Origin: Olavius algarvensis spirochete endosymbiont
Lineage (GTDB): Bacteria; Spirochaetota; Spirochaetia; DSM-2461
Direction: 5' to 3'
Length of the DNA stretch: 64,000 bases
NCBI GenBank assembly: GCA_900608495.1
Contig: UWYT01000194.1
Coordinates: 57,517 to 121,516 of the forward strand
In this document: positions 54,522-63,801 of the stretch, in pieces
Position numbering within the stretch: position 1 is the stretch's first letter
Layout of the letters: every line of letters starts with the position of its first letter
Notes under the pieces: generated by a model
What the model saw: only the letters and a program-made list of their open reading frames with translations
What the model was told of the DNA's origin: nothing
Databases searched by the model: none
Position numbers and translations under genes: made by a program

Positions 54522-55328
54522 TCACATATAGTGCTGAGCCAAATCAGACGCGGGGGGCATGCCGAGCATCATTCTGCCATCCGCGCTGAAAAATCGCGTT
54601 AACTCGATGTCGTAGATATCCGCAAGTCGCGAGGATTGCAGAACCCTCGAAGGTGAACCGCTATCCAGTATTCTGCCATTGTCCAGCAGCCAGACTTCAT
54701 CGGCATAAAGCATGGCATCGTTGACATCGTGAATAGCCGCGAGGATGCATTTCCCTTTCTTCGCTTCTTCTTTAAGTCGGCTGAGAATCCTCACTCTGCT
54801 TTGAAGATCGAGATGATTGGCTGGTTCATCGAATAGCAGGATTTTCGGCTGCTGTGCGAGGGCCCTGGCCAAACGAGCACGTTGGAATTCACCGCCGCTG
54901 AGATTGCTTATGGACCTCATTCGAAATTCGCCGAGCCCCCAGGCGTCTATCTCAGAATCCACGATTTTTCTATCTTCCACAGCCATTCTCCTGAAAGAAC
55001 CAAGATGCGGAAATCTACCCAAACCGATATATTTAACCAGTTGAAATCCGAAGGGATTTTCCGATTCTTGTGAAAGAAATGCCACCAGCTTCCCCCTCTC
55101 TCTGGATTTCCACATGCCATAATCCTTACCGAAGAGATCAATTTTGCCACTGCTGGGTCTCAAGATTCCCGATAACAACCTTAACAAAGAGCTTTTACCT
55201 ACCCCGTTGGGTCCTAACAGCGCTATGAATTTCCCATCTGGGATTTCTAATGAAATCGGCCCAAGCCGAAATTGTCCGAATCTCGGTTTCCAGGTTAGAT
55301 TTTTTAAGGTGAGAGGTGATTTAACCAT
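54522..55328 (-). CDS. Metal-chelate/cobalamin ABC transporter ATPase (FecE/BtuD type)
   Basis: 268 residues from ATG 55328, seven bases after AAGGG; GTG 55343 is another in-frame start. Walker A is GPNGVGKSS, signature LSGGEFQRARLARAL, Walker B ILLFDEPANHLDLQS, then the switch His in AAIHDVNDAMLYADEVWLL. It overlaps the permease gene by eight bases. It belongs to the family that imports iron-siderophores, haem or vitamin B12. Confidence 0.93.
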   Translation of the reverse strand: MVKSPLTLKNLTWKPRFGQFRLGPISLEIPDGKFIALLGPNGVGKSSLLRLLSGILRPSSGKIDLFGKDYGMWKSRERGKLVAFLSQESENPFGFQLVKYIGLGRFPHLGSFRRMAVEDRKIVDSEIDAWGLGEFRMRSISNLSGGEFQRARLARALAQQPKILLFDEPANHLDLQSRVRILSRLKEEAKKGKCILAAIHDVNDAMLYADEVWLLDNGRILDSGSPSRVLQSSRLADIYDIELTRFFSADGRMMLGMPPASDLAQHYM

Positions 55329-56328
55329 CCAGACGCCCTTCACCTCGCTTACCTCTTACTAAAAACAAAAGGAATGGAGCCCCTAGCAGTGCAGTTACAA
55401 TTCCGAGGGGTATTTCACTCGGCGGATTCAGCATCCTCGCCGCAAAATCAGCTAAAACCAATAGTATCGCGCCCCCTATCCAGGAATTGATAATGAGATT
55501 CCGGTGAGATGGCCCCCCTAGAAATCTGGCAATATGCGGAATCATCAAGCCCACAAATCCGATATTCCCGGAAACGGCAACAGCCGCAGAGGTTCCAAAA
55601 GATGTGATAGCCAGAACAATGGAGGCCGATCTTTGAGGTTTTACTCCCATTCCGTGTGCGCTCTCATAACCGGTAGACAGCACGTCAATCATTCTGCCCA
55701 TCCCGACAAGCACAATAGCTGATGGAATCGTTGTCACTGAGAGCCAGAGAACCTTTTCCCATCTGGCTGAGGACAAGCTTCCCAGGGTCCAAAAAACAAT
55801 TTTCTCTATTTGATTGTGATTGAGGGCCATCAGCAGCCAGATTATCGCTTGGCAAACCAGGGCAATGGCTATCCCCGAGAGCAACAAGGTTGATGGAAAC
55901 CGAAAGGCCCCCCGCCCCGCCGCAAGGAAAACCATCATGGTTACAAGCATCGCTCCGCTAAATGCAAAAATACCCAGGATGCCAAGGCCAAATCTTCCTG
56001 AAAGGGGCGATAACAAAATCGCGATAGCCGCACCAAGCGCCGCTCCGGAACTAATGCCCAAGAGATATGGTTCCGAAAGAGGATTGCGGAACAATCCTTG
56101 ACAGGTAACGCCTCCAATGGCAAGAATGCCGCCAACCAAAGCCGCACAGAGAACCCGTGGAAGCCTTATCTTCCATATTATCAAATCCCAGCTGCTACCT
56201 CCGTCGCCCCGCAGCAGTATTTCCATTACATCCGCGAGTGGAATTCGAATCGAACCATAGCTAACCGCGCCGAAAAGGGCTAACACCAAAGCCGGTATGC
56301 CAAATAATATGAACCTATTGTTCTTCAA
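55321..56328 (-). CDS. FecCD/BtuC-type ABC transporter permease
   Basis: 335 residues with about ten hydrophobic segments, the normal size for the BtuC family. Conserved stretches are LPRVLCAALVGGILAIGGVTCQGLFRNPLSEPYLLG-type sequence near residue 60 (given here as the family landmark), GFVGLMIPHIARFLGGPSHR near 250, and EIPLGIVTALLGAPFLLFL at the end. The start is TTG 56328, overlapping the binding-protein stop. It works as a homodimer with the downstream ATPase. Confidence 0.93.
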   Translation of the reverse strand: MKNNRFILFGIPALVLALFGAVSYGSIRIPLADVMEILLRGDGGSSWDLIIWKIRLPRVLCAALVGGILAIGGVTCQGLFRNPLSEPYLLGISSGAALGAAIAILLSPLSGRFGLGILGIFAFSGAMLVTMMVFLAAGRGAFRFPSTLLLSGIAIALVCQAIIWLLMALNHNQIEKIVFWTLGSLSSARWEKVLWLSVTTIPSAIVLVGMGRMIDVLSTGYESAHGMGVKPQRSASIVLAITSFGTSAAVAVSGNIGFVGLMIPHIARFLGGPSHRNLIINSWIGGAILLVLADFAARMLNPPSEIPLGIVTALLGAPFLLFLVRGKRGEGRLDG

Positions 56329-57230
56329 TGAAATGCGCCAATCGTATCGACAAGGCGGGCAAAGGCCTCTGCAATTCTAGGACCTTGTCGGGATATGGAA
56401 CTATCATCCATCACAATGGCATTGCCATTGCGTACCGCACGCAAATCCGAATACAACGGTGTGATGGGAAAAACCTCCTCAGCCCAAGGTGGAATAAGCA
56501 CTATGTCCGGATCTCGCTCAACCAAGGATTCGAGATTGAAAGACCAGCCGCTAACATCGGCAGCGATGTTTTCTCCACCAGCCATTTCAATCATCTCGCC
56601 AATAAACGTATCGCCACCGGCAGTCCAGTCTCCACCCTCTCCAAATCCTGCCACATAATACACGGTCGGCTTCACAGCGAATCGCACAACCTTCTTCATG
56701 GCATCGGCGACGGTGGCTTGCATAGAGAAAATCAACTTCTCCCCTGCCTCCATATCGCCAAGCAAAATCGCAACCGGACGAATTACCCCATTATAGACAC
56801 CCTCGAAAGTTTCCTGTCCCTTAAGCACGGCCACCTTAAGCCCCACTTCCATCAGTTTTTCGAAAGCCTCGCGAGTAAAATGAGTAGAGGCAATCACAAT
56901 ATCAGGAGACAGGGCGACTATGAGCTCGATGTTAGGTTCAATCATATTCCCCACAACCGTTATATTGGCAACCTCGGGCGGATAATCGCAGTACGCGCTC
57001 CTTCCAACCAGCCGCCCCCCATAGCCAATCGCAAACACTGTTTCAGTGATACCTGGCGAAAGTGAGACTACAGATTCAGCAGGGCCGTCCAAAACAACCG
57101 ATACGCCATAATAATCAACGATGGAAATCTCAGTTCCCCTCCCCACAAAATTGACAAATAGGAACTGTACAAGTAAAAAAACAGAAATCGTGACACCCCG
57201 TACGTTGCGTGCATCAAAAAAACCGTTCAC
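56325..57230 (-). CDS. Periplasmic binding protein of the BtuF/FhuD type
   Basis: 301 residues from GTG 57230, which has AGGAG seven bases upstream. A TTG start 14 codons earlier has no such site. An N-terminal hydrophobic segment (GVTISVFLLVQFLFVNFVG) acts as signal peptide or anchor; no lipobox is evident. The fold landmarks are RVVSLSPGITETVFAIG-like SVVSLSPGITETVFAIGYG, GRSAYCDYPPEV, PDIVIASTHFTREA and IEMAGGENIAADVSGWSFNLESLVERDPDIVLIPP. It carries a metal chelate or cobalamin to the permease. A B12 riboswitch was looked for upstream and not found, so the substrate is open. Confidence 0.9.
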   Translation of the reverse strand: MNGFFDARNVRGVTISVFLLVQFLFVNFVGRGTEISIVDYYGVSVVLDGPAESVVSLSPGITETVFAIGYGGRLVGRSAYCDYPPEVANITVVGNMIEPNIELIVALSPDIVIASTHFTREAFEKLMEVGLKVAVLKGQETFEGVYNGVIRPVAILLGDMEAGEKLIFSMQATVADAMKKVVRFAVKPTVYYVAGFGEGGDWTAGGDTFIGEMIEMAGGENIAADVSGWSFNLESLVERDPDIVLIPPWAEEVFPITPLYSDLRAVRNGNAIVMDDSSISRQGPRIAEAFARLVDTIGAFH

Positions 57231-57281
57231 CAATCGTCTCCTGTCCGTAATCGCATGGCAAAACTCGTTCAAAAAATCAAT

Positions 57282-58264
57282 TTAGTCAAGAACCACACTG
57301 GAATCAGAATATCTCATAACCAGCTTATCCGGCAAAATGAAGTTGCAGACATCGCTTTCGCAGATTCGCAAAACTTCCTGAATCCTCTCATAATAAAGGG
57401 CAAAATCAAAGGAGAATTCAATTGACCCACGTCGGTGATTATCCGCTCAGTCGCGTTTCCTGATTCAACAACTGTACCAGATTTTACACAATGCAATTCA
57501 CCCTTATTCCATCTTCCCTCACCTTAAATACTCGCAGCAAGATCATCAAACCTGGGGCATGGAAACACATAGTCAGGAAATCCTCCCGAATAGAGAATCG
57601 CCCTATTCTAAGATGCAACTGCATACGAGTTTCCAAATTCTTCGTCTGGCTCAAAGTTTGAGAACACAGATTTGCGAGAATCTTCAGTGCCTGGACAGGT
57701 CTGCGAGTACGGTAGGTAAATAAGGATGGAGTCTGCGCGAGGAATTCAGCTTCGCCGATTAAAGAGCCGGAGACAAAACAAACCAGGAGAGTTGAATCGT
57801 TAAAAACCGCAACAACAGAGCCAGATACGATAGGCAAGAGAGTATCGGGCACTTCATCTCTGAGGTAATTTGTGCTCACCAGATAGTCTATGAGAATCCT
57901 AATCCCGCTCCAGTAAGGCGGCAAACTTGAGGCGGATCGTCGCCATCACCGGAGATTGAATACACGCGCATTCCCCGTTCGCCTCGGAGCAGGCTGGTTA
58001 AAGCAGCAAAATGATCATTGTGAGCATGCGCAATAAAAACACCTCGTATCTTAAGCTGGATCAATTCCAATGGACTGCGATTGCAAAATCGATACCCAGC
58101 CCCAACGTTTATCAGATATTTACAACCACGGCAAGTGACTATACTTCCCATACAGGGCTTATCCGGATTCCAGCCATCACCTTATCGAAAAATAGTCCTC
58201 TTCCACATTCACCTGGCTCAGAGCGCAGGATGGAAACTAATCCTTGCTCTCTGGCAGATTCAAA
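57282..58264 (-). pseudogene. Frameshifted metallo-beta-lactamase / cNMP-binding-like protein gene
   Basis: At least five successive minus-strand segments read as one protein only if the frame changes four times. They are 58264-58147 (GLVSILRSEPGECGRGLFF), 58151-57888 with the metal motif HAHNDH and YLINVGAGYRFC, 57924-57484 with cNMP-domain sequence FVSGSLIGEAEFL and RRPVQALKI, 57496 to about 57425 (CVKSGTVVESGNATERIITD), and about 57425-57282 (FALYYERIQEVLRIC to a TAA at 57284-57282). Breaks are near 58147, 57905, 57490 and 57425. An intact gene would combine a metallo-hydrolase domain with one or two cyclic-nucleotide-binding domains. It ends 52 bases before the BtuF-type gene and was probably the first gene of that operon. 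Confidence 0.75.
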
Positions 58265-58815
58265 TCAACACCTACCTCTTTATTTCTGTAAGTAAATGAA
58301 TAGAAATTCAAACCTTTTCGTTCAACGCCTGCATCACACGGCAAACTTGTGTGAGGATCAAAAAACGGGAATACATCAATTAATCCTCGGGTGCCACAGG
58401 AGATTTTCAACTTCACGGCTCAAAGATTGTGGTTGTGCTTTCTAAACCAATCAAAATGGGCTTAACGCCAGTATTGCCAGGGTGTCCCGGGATTGCCATC
58501 CCATGGAGTGAAGCCGCACCGGAAATTCTGCGCGGTTCCAGAAACTATCATTCTGAATAGAAACATCTAAAAGGAGTATTGCATTGGGGCCTGGTTAATT
58601 CCATTCTGCTCGAACTTTTTTTTAATCAAGTTAATTTTTTCGAAGATGTTTGACACTGTCCATCGGGGTTCCACAAAGAATGCGGAAATCCGCGTTGGGG
58701 ATTTCTACCCACCAGCATCCAAGCATAATCTGCATCTTGATCGTTTACATCTGAACCCTGATCAGTATTATGCAATAGAATCTATTATCGTATACTTGAC
58801 CGAACAGGAAAAAAC
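58265..58815. other. 551-base gap upstream of glpK
   Basis: No gene was found. The left part may contain further remains of the pseudogene's 5' end. A run of eight or nine T near 58614-58622 is not preceded by a convincing stem. The right end holds the probable glpK promoter. A short plus-strand frame from 58646 (61 codons) overlaps that promoter and is not supported. Confidence 0.35.
58744..58771 (+). promoter_or_regulatory. Putative glpK promoter
   Basis: TTTACA (58744-58749) and TATTAT (58766-58771) are separated by 16 bases and each differs from consensus at one position. Predicted transcription begins about 38 bases before the glpK ATG. Confidence 0.45.
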
Positions 58816-60321
58816 ATGCAGCAGTTTATAATAGCACTCGATCAGGGAACAACCAGCTCCCGCGCGGTTATATTTGATACTAACTGCACTATACTATCGT
58901 CATCGCAGCAGGAGCTCACGATATACAATCCAAGAGAATCATGGGTTGAACAAGACGCTATGGAGTTATGGTCGAGCCAGCTCAATGTCACAAAACGAGC
59001 CATAGAAAAACTGGATGCCGATATTTCTCAAATTGCAGCTATCGGAATCACCAATCAACGAGAAACAACCATACTCTGGAATCGTAAAACCGGAATTCCT
59101 GCAGCATACGCAATTGGCTGGCAATGCAAACGCAGTTTAGGAATCTGCGCGGAACTTCGAAAAACCGGACAACAAGAACTAATACAAAGTCGGACAGGAC
59201 TTGTACTAGATCCATATTTTTCCGCAAGCAAAATCCGTTGGTTATTCGACAAAAACCCGGACATCGCTCGAGGGGCCGAAGAAGGTGAAATCCTATTTGG
59301 AACAGTTGATACCTGGCTTCTGTGGAATCTAACGGGGGGCAAAGTTCACGCAACCGATTATAGTAACGCATCCCGTACAATGCTGATGAATTTGGAAAGC
59401 GGATTTTGGGATGAAGAGATTCTCGAATTATTCAGAATCCCCCATCAGATACTGCCGGAGATTCGTCCCTCCGTCGGGTTATTTGGAGAAACGGATCCAA
59501 AAATTTTCGGCTTACCTATACCTATATGCGGTATCGCCGGCGATCAGCATGCCGCCCTTTTCGGACATCGGGCATTTGAAATCGGGGATGTGAAAAACAC
59601 CTATGGCACTGGTTGCTTCATACTGATGAATGTGGGCGATAAACCCGTTTACTCGACTGACGGATTGCTCTCCACAGTGGCCTGGGGCATAGACGGTAAA
59701 CTGACCTATGCACTTGAAGGAAGCGTGTTCATGGCTGGCGCATTGCTCAAATGGCTGAAAGATGATTTGCAACTGGTTGAGAACTTCGAGGAGGTCAATC
59801 GACTATCCGAGGAAGTTGCCGATTGTGGTGGATTGTATCTGATTTCTTCATACCAGGGATTAGGTAGCCCCTGGTGGGCCAGCCATGCTCGTGGTGCCCT
59901 GATTGGATTGACAAGGGCTAGCAAGAAAGCCCACGTTTGTCGGGCCTATTTGGAGTCCATTGCATATCGCAGTAGAGATGTGCTTGAAGTAATGTCTCGT
60001 GCCGCCGGTAAACATCTGGGTAGAATCAAAGTGGACGGAGGCGTGAGCAACAGCGATATATTGATGCGTATCCAGGCTGACATACTTGGCAAGCCAGTTG
60101 AACGCCCGGGATTCGCAGAAATGACTGCTCTGGGAATAGCATTGATGGCCGCCATGGGCGCCGGGGTTTGGGAAGACTTAGACATGATTGCGAAGTTATC
60201 GATAGATGGATACTTCGCTCCTCCCCGCGCCAAAGTTTTTGAGCCTACAATGGAAGAAGATAAGCGGGAAAAATTCTACACCGGCTGGCTCAAAACCGTT
60301 AAGAAAATCATAAGAGATTGA
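58816..60321 (+). CDS. glpK: Glycerol kinase
   Basis: 501 residues, standard length. It phosphorylates glycerol to glycerol-3-phosphate. FGGY-family motifs are ALDQGTTSSRAVIFD (residues 8-22), GITNQRETTILWNRKTG, VDTWLLWNLTGG, GIAGDQHAALFGH with NTYGTGCFILMN, and KVDGGVSNSDILMRIQADILG near the C-terminus. The ribosome binding site is AGGAA about seven bases before ATG 58816. No glycerol facilitator or dehydrogenase gene is adjacent. It is convergent with gpmI across 346 bases. Confidence 0.96.
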   Translation: MQQFIIALDQGTTSSRAVIFDTNCTILSSSQQELTIYNPRESWVEQDAMELWSSQLNVTKRAIEKLDADISQIAAIGITNQRETTILWNRKTGIPAAYAIGWQCKRSLGICAELRKTGQQELIQSRTGLVLDPYFSASKIRWLFDKNPDIARGAEEGEILFGTVDTWLLWNLTGGKVHATDYSNASRTMLMNLESGFWDEEILELFRIPHQILPEIRPSVGLFGETDPKIFGLPIPICGIAGDQHAALFGHRAFEIGDVKNTYGTGCFILMNVGDKPVYSTDGLLSTVAWGIDGKLTYALEGSVFMAGALLKWLKDDLQLVENFEEVNRLSEEVADCGGLYLISSYQGLGSPWWASHARGALIGLTRASKKAHVCRAYLESIAYRSRDVLEVMSRAAGKHLGRIKVDGGVSNSDILMRIQADILGKPVERPGFAEMTALGIALMAAMGAGVWEDLDMIAKLSIDGYFAPPRAKVFEPTMEEDKREKFYTGWLKTVKKIIRD

Positions 60322-60667
60322 TGGATTGATTATGTGGATGCAAACCAAAGAAGTTCCGGCATGAACCAGATGGGCCGTAATAAAACCCGGCAAATCAGAA
60401 TGGAGGCAAAACGCTCGAATCCACCTTTTGAGGCTTACATATTCCGCGTGGAAAAGCTCAAAGCCAAGAGACTTGAGCTAACTTTTGAAAGTCCATTTAA
60501 ATGCAGTTTGCGGCCGCTATGACAGCAGTCTGTCGATTTACAAGCCATTCTTAGATAAACAGCTCAAGCAAGAAGAGCTATTTAAAAGAGATTTTTCGCG
60601 ATGAAAACTCGAAGAACCAGCGGTGTCCAGCGAAAACGCCTGATTAGGCAATCAAACAGCATCCAGT
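60322..60667. other. 346-base convergent gap between glpK and gpmI
   Basis: No supported gene. Plus-strand frames around 60334-60522 and from ATG 60600 are rich in Lys and Arg but lack ribosome binding sites and recognisable family sequence. No strong terminator with a T run is visible on either strand. It may hold a gene remnant. Confidence 0.3.
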
Positions 60668-62320
60668 TCAAAAAGCTATGATTCCCTCATCATAATTCTC
60701 TGGAGCCTGATATCCAAGCAAGTTAATGCAGGTGCTTGCAACCGAGCTTATCCCTAAATTCTTCCTGAACTCAGTTGAATACTCGCCATTATAAAGAGGA
60801 TCGTATAACAGGAAAGGCACGGGATTCAGAGAGTGAGAGGTTTTAGGCTTTGGCCTTCCATCTTCACGGAAGACAACTTCGCCCTTTTTATTCCGTTCAA
60901 ACATATCGTCAGAGTTTCCATGATCGGCAGTCAAAATCAATATGCCGCCAGTCCTTTCGACCGCATCTCTTATCCGCCCAATCTGGATATCCATTACTTC
61001 TATTGACGCCAGGGTTGCCTGAAAATTCCCTGTGTGGCCAACCATATCGCCATTAGGAAAATTCAACTTTATAAGATCAAACTCCCCGTTATCGATAACC
61101 TCAATCACCTTATCCGCAATCTCCGCACACTTCATGGCGGGTCGCTGTTCAAAAGGGATAATATCCGACTTAATCTCGAAGTATTCCTCAAGCGATTTAT
61201 CATAATAGCCCGTACGGTTACCGTTCCAAAAATATGTAACATGACCAAATTTCTGTGTTTCGCTAATAGAAAACTGCTTTACGCCACTGGCTACTAGGTA
61301 TTCAGCCATAGTGCAGTCTATCGAGGGTGGAGATACAAGATACTGGGTAGGAATATGAGCATCCCCATCATATTCCATCATGCCCGCATACTCAACCCTG
61401 GGAATCCGAACACGATCAAACTTATCAAAATCGGCGCCACCTTCAAAAGCTTTCGACAACTCAATCGCCCGATCGCCTCTAAAATTGAACAGAACAACAC
61501 TATCACCATCCAATATGGGGCCCGCACTCTTTCCATTTTCTCCAACGACAATAAACGGCGGAAGGTCCTGATCTATCATTCCTGTTCGCTTCCTCAGAGC
61601 CACGATAGCCTCAGTTGCCGTTCGAAAAATATCACCCTCACCCAGTACATGTGTCTTCCAACCTCGTTCCACCATACTCCAGTTTGCATCATAGCGATCC
61701 ATGGTGATATTCATTCTCCCACCCCCGGAAGCAAACCTCGCGTCAAACGACTCCCCGGACTCCGCACTCAGAAACTCCTCAAACGGAGTGAAATAATCAA
61801 GAGCACTAGTCTCACCAACATCTCTGCCATCAAGAAGTCCATGAACCCGAACTCTGGATACAGCAGCAGATTTGGCGCCAAGTACCAGGGTTCTCAGATG
61901 CTCAATGTGGGAATGCACATTTCCATCGGAAAGCAAGCCAATGAAATGCATCGCGCCGTCCGTTCTTTTTACATTGCTTACAAGTCTCTTCCAAACTTCC
62001 CCTTCCAAAATGCTTCCCGATTCTATCGAATTGTTTACAAGCTTGGCACCCTGCATGAAAACCCTGCCGCAACCCATGGCATTGTGCCCCACTTCAGAGT
62101 TCCCCATATCACTATCCGAAGGCAATCCCACCGAGGTTCCATGCGCCTTGAGTCTGGTTCCAGGCCAGTTCTGCATTGCATAATCCAAAATCTCCGTATG
62201 CGCGGCTTTAACCGCATCCCCCTCCTCATATTTACCCAATGCCACACCGTCCATAATGCAGAGTACCACTGAGCCTTTTCTCTTATCCTTAAAAGAATTC
62301 GGATTTAGCGCCTTACACAT
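60668..62320 (-). CDS. gpmI: 2,3-bisphosphoglycerate-independent phosphoglycerate mutase
   Basis: 550 residues, the long form of this alkaline-phosphatase-superfamily enzyme. It interconverts 3- and 2-phosphoglycerate in glycolysis using two metal ions. The catalytic Ser 75 is in SDSDMGNSEVGHNAMG. Other landmarks are LLDGRDVGETSALDYF, FNFRGDRAIELSKAF, KLNFPNGDMVGHTGN and LTADHGNSDDMFERN. Length and an insert around residues 170-200 resemble the plant/trypanosome-like group. AGGAG lies 12 bases before ATG 62320. It probably has its own promoter in the right-hand gap. Confidence 0.95.
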   Translation of the reverse strand: MCKALNPNSFKDKRKGSVVLCIMDGVALGKYEEGDAVKAAHTEILDYAMQNWPGTRLKAHGTSVGLPSDSDMGNSEVGHNAMGCGRVFMQGAKLVNNSIESGSILEGEVWKRLVSNVKRTDGAMHFIGLLSDGNVHSHIEHLRTLVLGAKSAAVSRVRVHGLLDGRDVGETSALDYFTPFEEFLSAESGESFDARFASGGGRMNITMDRYDANWSMVERGWKTHVLGEGDIFRTATEAIVALRKRTGMIDQDLPPFIVVGENGKSAGPILDGDSVVLFNFRGDRAIELSKAFEGGADFDKFDRVRIPRVEYAGMMEYDGDAHIPTQYLVSPPSIDCTMAEYLVASGVKQFSISETQKFGHVTYFWNGNRTGYYDKSLEEYFEIKSDIIPFEQRPAMKCAEIADKVIEVIDNGEFDLIKLNFPNGDMVGHTGNFQATLASIEVMDIQIGRIRDAVERTGGILILTADHGNSDDMFERNKKGEVVFREDGRPKPKTSHSLNPVPFLLYDPLYNGEYSTEFRKNLGISSVASTCINLLGYQAPENYDEGIIAF

Positions 62321-62410
62321 TTCTCATTACAACTCCTGTTTTCTGGATTAACTACCGATATAAGCCGGGCCTCGGGTATATTGGGCATGCACCGACATAC
62401 TCGCCTGTGC

Positions 62411-62456
62411 GATTAGCACGGAACACTGACACTGATTAGCACGGAACACTGACACT
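62411..62456. repeat. Perfect 23-base tandem duplication
   Basis: Two identical copies of a unit that starts GATTAGCACGG and ends CTGACACT follow each other directly (62411-62433 and 62434-62456). It lies about 90-135 bases upstream of gpmI. Slippage or a recent duplication explains it best. A regulatory effect is possible but not shown. Confidence 0.8.
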
Positions 62457-63744
62457 GAGTATAGGCATGTAAGAACGAGGGTCAAGCCAATGATGCAATT
62501 CAAAGCATTCTATGACGATTCAATGATTTGAGCTTACAATCTCCAACAAATCGCTTTCGCCCTTTCCAGAGTTCTATGTTTGCGGAGAAGCCGCGAGTGG
62601 ATTTTATGGATCGGAACAAACCTTTATGCCCAGAACCCCAAGGTATTCCTTAGAAGCTGGTTTGACCCAACCCAGGACGAGAGTAGACTATCGCCCCATT
62701 GCCAAATTTCGAATCAGTTCCAGAAAATTTAGCCGATGCTCCGCCTTGGTGCTAGACGATCGGTAAAGAAACTGCCAGTATTCCTGTTAAGACAGAACTT
62801 CTTAGCTTCAATACCCTGGTGTGATCGAACTTTGCAACTCGCATCAGGAGCTGCTCTGACTAGAAGCTATCTCACAATCGAAGTAGAATTCTTGTTGTTG
62901 ATGAGTATTTAAAGAAGAGCCAGGTTAACCAGAAAAAAGATATCATGAATTTGGCAATTTCCCTCGCGACGATTTTAACATTGGAATGAGGACTGGTTGC
63001 ATGCTCCTGTTCTCATCTTTCTGCTTCTCAGTGCAAAATTACACTAACTCACTGGAAGGTCAGAGTCGATGTTTCCCGCTTGTAGAAGCAAAGTGTAGGT
63101 TTTTTGATACTGATGCGATTGATATCCCTCACGGCCTTCATCTCCAAAGACTCAGCCCTACAGAGAGGTGGTAAGCACCCACGGGATTTTGCGAATATCA
63201 CCGACATAACGACATAGCTTGACAACTCTTATGAGTGGCAGTGGATTCATTCGATTTTTGCCTGAACTGATTCTGTAATCCCCGTGGGGATTCTCTTAAA
63301 ACTCGGAACCAGGTTTTTACAACAGCCCTTATGTCAGTTATTGATTATCCACCATGCCTTACTTCCCGGCGCACTCGCTAGTCAATAGCTTCTCAATATC
63401 GAGGCTGTTTATCCTACTTCATCAACAATACAATATTGTTTCGACGGATTCCCTCGAATCCCGTATACTTGAATTATCCAATGTTCATAATCAAGCATCC
63501 GCTCATAAACCGTTGCAAGAGCAACCCATTCGATTTTTGAGGCCTCATGAGACAGATGAACTCTAGAAAACGTCCCTTATTCTCCTTCTATATATCTATC
63601 CATGATGGAAAAATTTGCCTCGTCAGTGCCGGATATTATATTCTAAACTCTTTCGATAAGCATCCCCATGTGCCCCCCTTGGCGCATGGGGCTCACCTTC
63701 CCAACTGACGCTCAAAGGATAGACAAAATGCGTGTGCATTCTGC

Positions 63745-63753
63745 CCCCCCCCA
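63745..63753 (+). repeat. C9 homopolymer tract in noncoding sequence
   Basis: Nine consecutive C between short broken frames, 13 bases before the inverted repeat at 63766. It has the same length as the tract in the exported-protein gene at 45318, but no gene is known to be affected here. Confidence 0.5.
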
Positions 63754-63765
63754 CTCACCTGGGGC

Positions 63766-63801
63766 TAAGGACGCCGCCAGGCCCCCTGGCGCCTCCTTAG
63801 A
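63766..63801. other. Imperfect inverted repeat, possible RNA hairpin
   Basis: CTAAGGA and TCCTTAG are the outer arms and GCCAGG/CCTGGC the inner arms, giving about 15 pairs with one bulge and a short C-rich loop. No T run follows on either strand, so it is not an obvious terminator. It could be part of a structured RNA or a mobile-element end. Confidence 0.4.

Noticed and set aside
57231..57900. Search for a cobalamin riboswitch upstream of the BtuF-type gene
   Set aside because: The conserved B12-box was not found. The upstream sequence is explained by the frameshifted pseudogene.
58610..58640. T-rich stretch as an intrinsic terminator
   Set aside because: No stable GC-rich stem directly precedes the T run on either strand.
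61355..62272. 305-codon plus-strand frame
   Set aside because: It is antisense to gpmI, whose catalytic motifs are intact. The product has no recognisable sequence.
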